Shown here one piece after another: positions 38,853 to 40,782 of a stretch of DNA of 40,782 nucleotides; the stretch's first letter is position 1, and every line of letters begins with the position of its first letter. This DNA comes from UBA7803 sp049454295 (lineage in GTDB: Bacteria > Pseudomonadota > Gammaproteobacteria > Pseudomonadales > Azotimanducaceae), in the NCBI GenBank assembly GCA_049454295.1, contig JBMTYG010000013.1, positions 1 through 40,782 of the forward strand, read 5' to 3'. Under the pieces are notes generated by a model. The model worked only from the letters and a program-made list of their open reading frames with translations. It was not told the DNA's origin and did not search any database. The translations under genes were made by a program, and so were the position numbers.

Positions 38853-39227
38853 TCAGTTCAGCACCACATAGCCTCGGTTGCGCAGGCACGAGCGTATGAC
38901 GCGATCGCGCTCTTCGATGCCGCTGAATGCGCCGTGGGCACCGCCCACCACTGCGCCCACGCCGGCCGCGCGTTTTGCGGCGTCGCTGTCATCAGCGGCC
39001 GCGCCAGCCAGCCCGCCAATGGCGGCGCCGACGAGAGCGCCGGTCGCCGTATCTTTGGCAACACCGACCTGCTCCGCATACTGCTTGCAGACCGCAAGAT
39101 CTTCCTCGTACTGAACGGGGTCTACGCCCTTCATATCGACGATCGGGGCGCGTCCGGGCTGCTGAGCGGCGCAGCCGGTGAGTGCGCAGGCGAGCATCAC
39201 GACTGCTGAAAACCGGGGGGTGGACAC
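38853..39227 (-). CDS. Glycine-zipper lipoprotein
   Basis: 124 residues starting at a GTG preceded by GAGGAGAT. The signal ends in a good lipobox, LTGC (about 15-18). A Gly/Ala-rich zipper (TGALVGAAIGGLAGAAAD ... AAGVGAVVGGAHGAFSG) suggests membrane insertion or oligomerisation, as in the OmpA/17-kDa antigen group. Cys residues in VCKQYAE and RSCLRNRGYVVL may pair. It lies four bases after the RND gene. Confidence 0.85.
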   Translation of the reverse strand: MSTPRFSAVVMLACALTGCAAQQPGRAPIVDMKGVDPVQYEEDLAVCKQYAEQVGVAKDTATGALVGAAIGGLAGAAADDSDAAKRAAGVGAVVGGAHGAFSGIEERDRVIRSCLRNRGYVVLN

Positions 39228-39231
39228 GTTC

Positions 39232-40782
39232 TCATCTCCTCTCGATGGCAGGTGTGGGCAGTGGAGCATGATCTGGCTGAACGCTGCCTGAACGCGGTTC
39301 TTCTGTGACCCCCTGGGATACCGCATCCCAGGCGAAAAAATCTTCCGCGATGTTGTAGAGCGCGGGCACCAGAAACAGCGTGATGAATGTGGCAAAGAGC
39401 ACGCCAAAGCCAAGGGCTATAGCCATCGGGACAACAAATGCGGTTGCCGGCGTGGCATTGCTCATGAGTGGTAGAAGTCCGATAAACGTCGTCGCCGACG
39501 TGAGCAGAATCGGACGAAAGCGCACGACGCCGGATGCGAGCACAGCATCCATCAGCGCCGCGCCTGCCCGACGCTGCCGGTTCACGTAATCGACAAGCAC
39601 GAGGCTCGAGTTCACCACCACGCCGGACAGCGCGACGATACCGAGCATGGAGAAAAACACGAGCGACTGCCCGAGCAGCCAGTGGCCGACGATCGCGCCC
39701 ACCGCGCCAAAGGGAATGACGCTCATGATCACAAGCGGCTGGGCGTAAGAACGCAATGGAATGGCGAGCAAGGCGTAGATGATGATGAGCGCAAGCCCTG
39801 CTGCGGCGCCAAGGCCGCCGATGGCGCGGGCGCGTTCTTCTTGTTCGCCGGAGAGCCCGATCTCAATGCCGGGATAGGCCGCTCGCAACTTTGGGATGAC
39901 CTCGCGCTGAATGCTGGTGTTCACCTCTTCCGGACTGACGACACTGCGGTCGACGTCCGCTGTCACGTTGACGACGCGACGGCTGTCGATGCGGCGAATG
40001 CTTGAATAACCGCGATCCAGCTCGAATCGCGCCACGCTGTAGAAGGGCACCTCAGTGCCGCTCGGGGTGCGGATGTACATATCCTCAAGATTGCCAATGG
40101 ACTTTCGCTCGTCTTCGGGCAGGCGCACCATCACGCGCACGTCATCTTGGCCCCGCTGCACGCGCTGCGCTTCGATGCCATAGAACGCATGTCGTGTCTG
40201 GCGCGCGAGATCGTTCAGGGTGAGTCCGAGGTTGCGAGCCTCCGGTAGCAGCGTGAGCTTCAGCTCTTGCTTGCCCGCGCGGAAGGAGTCAGCAATATCA
40301 AATACGCCGCCATAGCGCGACAACTCACCGCGTAGCGCCGCCGCGGCTTCACGCAACTGATCCACGTTCCGACCGGCGAGCTGATAGTTGATGGGCTCAC
40401 CCGCAGACCAGGCGTCGGCGTTGAAGCTGAGGCGCACCGCATCGGGTATCGAGCCGGTCAGGTCGCGCCAGCGCCTTGCCACCGCCTTGGCGGAAAGGTT
40501 CCCACGCTCGGCGAGCGGGCGAAGTTCGATCACAACTTCGGCGAAGTGGCTGCGACCACTGCCACCACCTCGGCTCGGTCCATCGCGCTCAACAGCGACA
40601 CCAATACTCGACAGAATATTGATAACAATGGAACCGTCTTCCGGCGCCAGTTCGCGATCCAGAGTCTCTCGCAAGGCCTCTGCGGCACGCTCGATGCGCA
40701 GCGCGGCGGCGGTGGTGGCTTCGATCGAGACCCCCTGCGGCAGTTCGAGCTGCGCATACACGCGATCGCCCTCGATGGCGGG
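39232..40782 (-). CDS. RND (AcrB/HAE1-like) efflux transporter, C-terminal part (cut by window edge)
   Basis: 517 visible codons of a multidrug-type inner-membrane RND permease. From the edge: porter-domain sequence (PAIEGDRVYAQLELPQGVSIE, FNADAWSAGEPINYQLAGRN, RVMVRLPEDERKSI), then IGLSGEQEERARAIGGL, then the last helices with IVALSGVVVNSSLVLVDYVNRQR and RPILLTSATTFIGLLPLMSN, and a short Pro-rich tail. The N-terminal half and any membrane-fusion partner lie outside. It precedes the lipoprotein and the secreted protein. Confidence 0.94.
   Translation of the reverse strand, partial: PAIEGDRVYAQLELPQGVSIEATTAAALRIERAAEALRETLDRELAPEDGSIVINILSSIGVAVERDGPSRGGGSGRSHFAEVVIELRPLAERGNLSAKAVARRWRDLTGSIPDAVRLSFNADAWSAGEPINYQLAGRNVDQLREAAAALRGELSRYGGVFDIADSFRAGKQELKLTLLPEARNLGLTLNDLARQTRHAFYGIEAQRVQRGQDDVRVMVRLPEDERKSIGNLEDMYIRTPSGTEVPFYSVARFELDRGYSSIRRIDSRRVVNVTADVDRSVVSPEEVNTSIQREVIPKLRAAYPGIEIGLSGEQEERARAIGGLGAAAGLALIIIYALLAIPLRSYAQPLVIMSVIPFGAVGAIVGHWLLGQSLVFFSMLGIVALSGVVVNSSLVLVDYVNRQRRAGAALMDAVLASGVVRFRPILLTSATTFIGLLPLMSNATPATAFVVPMAIALGFGVLFATFITLFLVPALYNIAEDFFAWDAVSQGVTEEPRSGSVQPDHAPLPTPAIERR

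Noticed and set aside
1..40782. CRISPR arrays, tRNA or rRNA genes, insertion sequences, prophage genes
   Set aside because: No spaced direct repeats of CRISPR size, no cloverleaf sequence, no transposase or integrase motif was found on reading through.

Overview
The window is GC-rich (roughly 60 percent by eye), densely coded bacterial DNA with short intergenic gaps and many ATGA-type start/stop overlaps. A TonB-dependent receptor, an RND efflux pump, an HflK/HflC pair, a YbaL-like Kef antiporter, a DUF502 protein, an isocitrate lyase with the KQCGH signature seen in the Pseudomonas-type enzyme and a class I fumarase all point to a Gram-negative proteobacterium, most likely an aerobic gammaproteobacterium. 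The genus cannot be named from the sequence. No rRNA, tRNA, CRISPR array, transposase or phage gene was seen, and no gene-free stretch exceeds 300 bases.

Layout. (1) 1-9.7 kb is a catabolic island: a TonB-dependent receptor (cut by the left edge), a VOC protein, a Nif11-like small protein whose stop overlaps the start of a Rieske oxygenase alpha subunit, a Rieske ferredoxin, a group II truncated haemoglobin, an ABM-domain monooxygenase, a nitroreductase, two SnoaL-like proteins, three short-chain dehydrogenases and a limonene-epoxide-hydrolase-type enzyme. Together they suggest uptake and oxidative breakdown of a hydrophobic, perhaps terpenoid, steroid or polycyclic compound. (2) 9.7-14.2 kb, minus strand: sulfatase, exported metallo-beta-lactamase-fold hydrolase, YbaL-like antiporter. 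(3) 14.4-19.6 kb: isocitrate lyase, a cNMP-binding/EAL fusion, an NlpC/P60 lipoprotein and a Baeyer-Villiger-type flavin monooxygenase. (4) 19.7-26.6 kb, minus strand: Lys/Ala-rich protein, DUF4097-like protein, membrane-anchored solute-binding protein, hflK, hflC (split by a frameshift) and a TauE/SafE permease, closely packed and read in that order.

(5) 26.8-32.75 kb, minus strand: a nearly complete coenzyme F420 operon, npdG-cofE-cofD-cofC-fbiC, followed by a translationally coupled two-helix membrane protein. It covers deazaflavin ring synthesis, side-chain activation and transfer, glutamylation and NADPH-dependent F420 reduction. F420 is best known from actinobacteria and archaea, so this is the most notable metabolic feature here. 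(6) 33.0-38.2 kb: class I fumarase, a DUF3445 (haem-dependent oxidative N-demethylase) protein, another SDR, DUF502, a histidine phosphatase and a PNPOx-like split-barrel protein that could be an F420 or flavin user. (7) 38.2-40.8 kb, minus strand: RND efflux transporter (cut by the right edge), a glycine-zipper lipoprotein and a secreted protein of unknown function.

The genes fit an oligotroph living on complex lipids or aromatics: oxygenases, SDRs and epoxide hydrolase feed acetyl-CoA to the glyoxylate shunt (isocitrate lyase) and TCA cycle (fumarase), with F420 as a possible additional low-potential hydride carrier. The strongest leads for undescribed biology are the Nif11-Rieske-globin operon, the F420 operon with its extra membrane protein, and the solute-binding-protein/HflKC/TauE operon.
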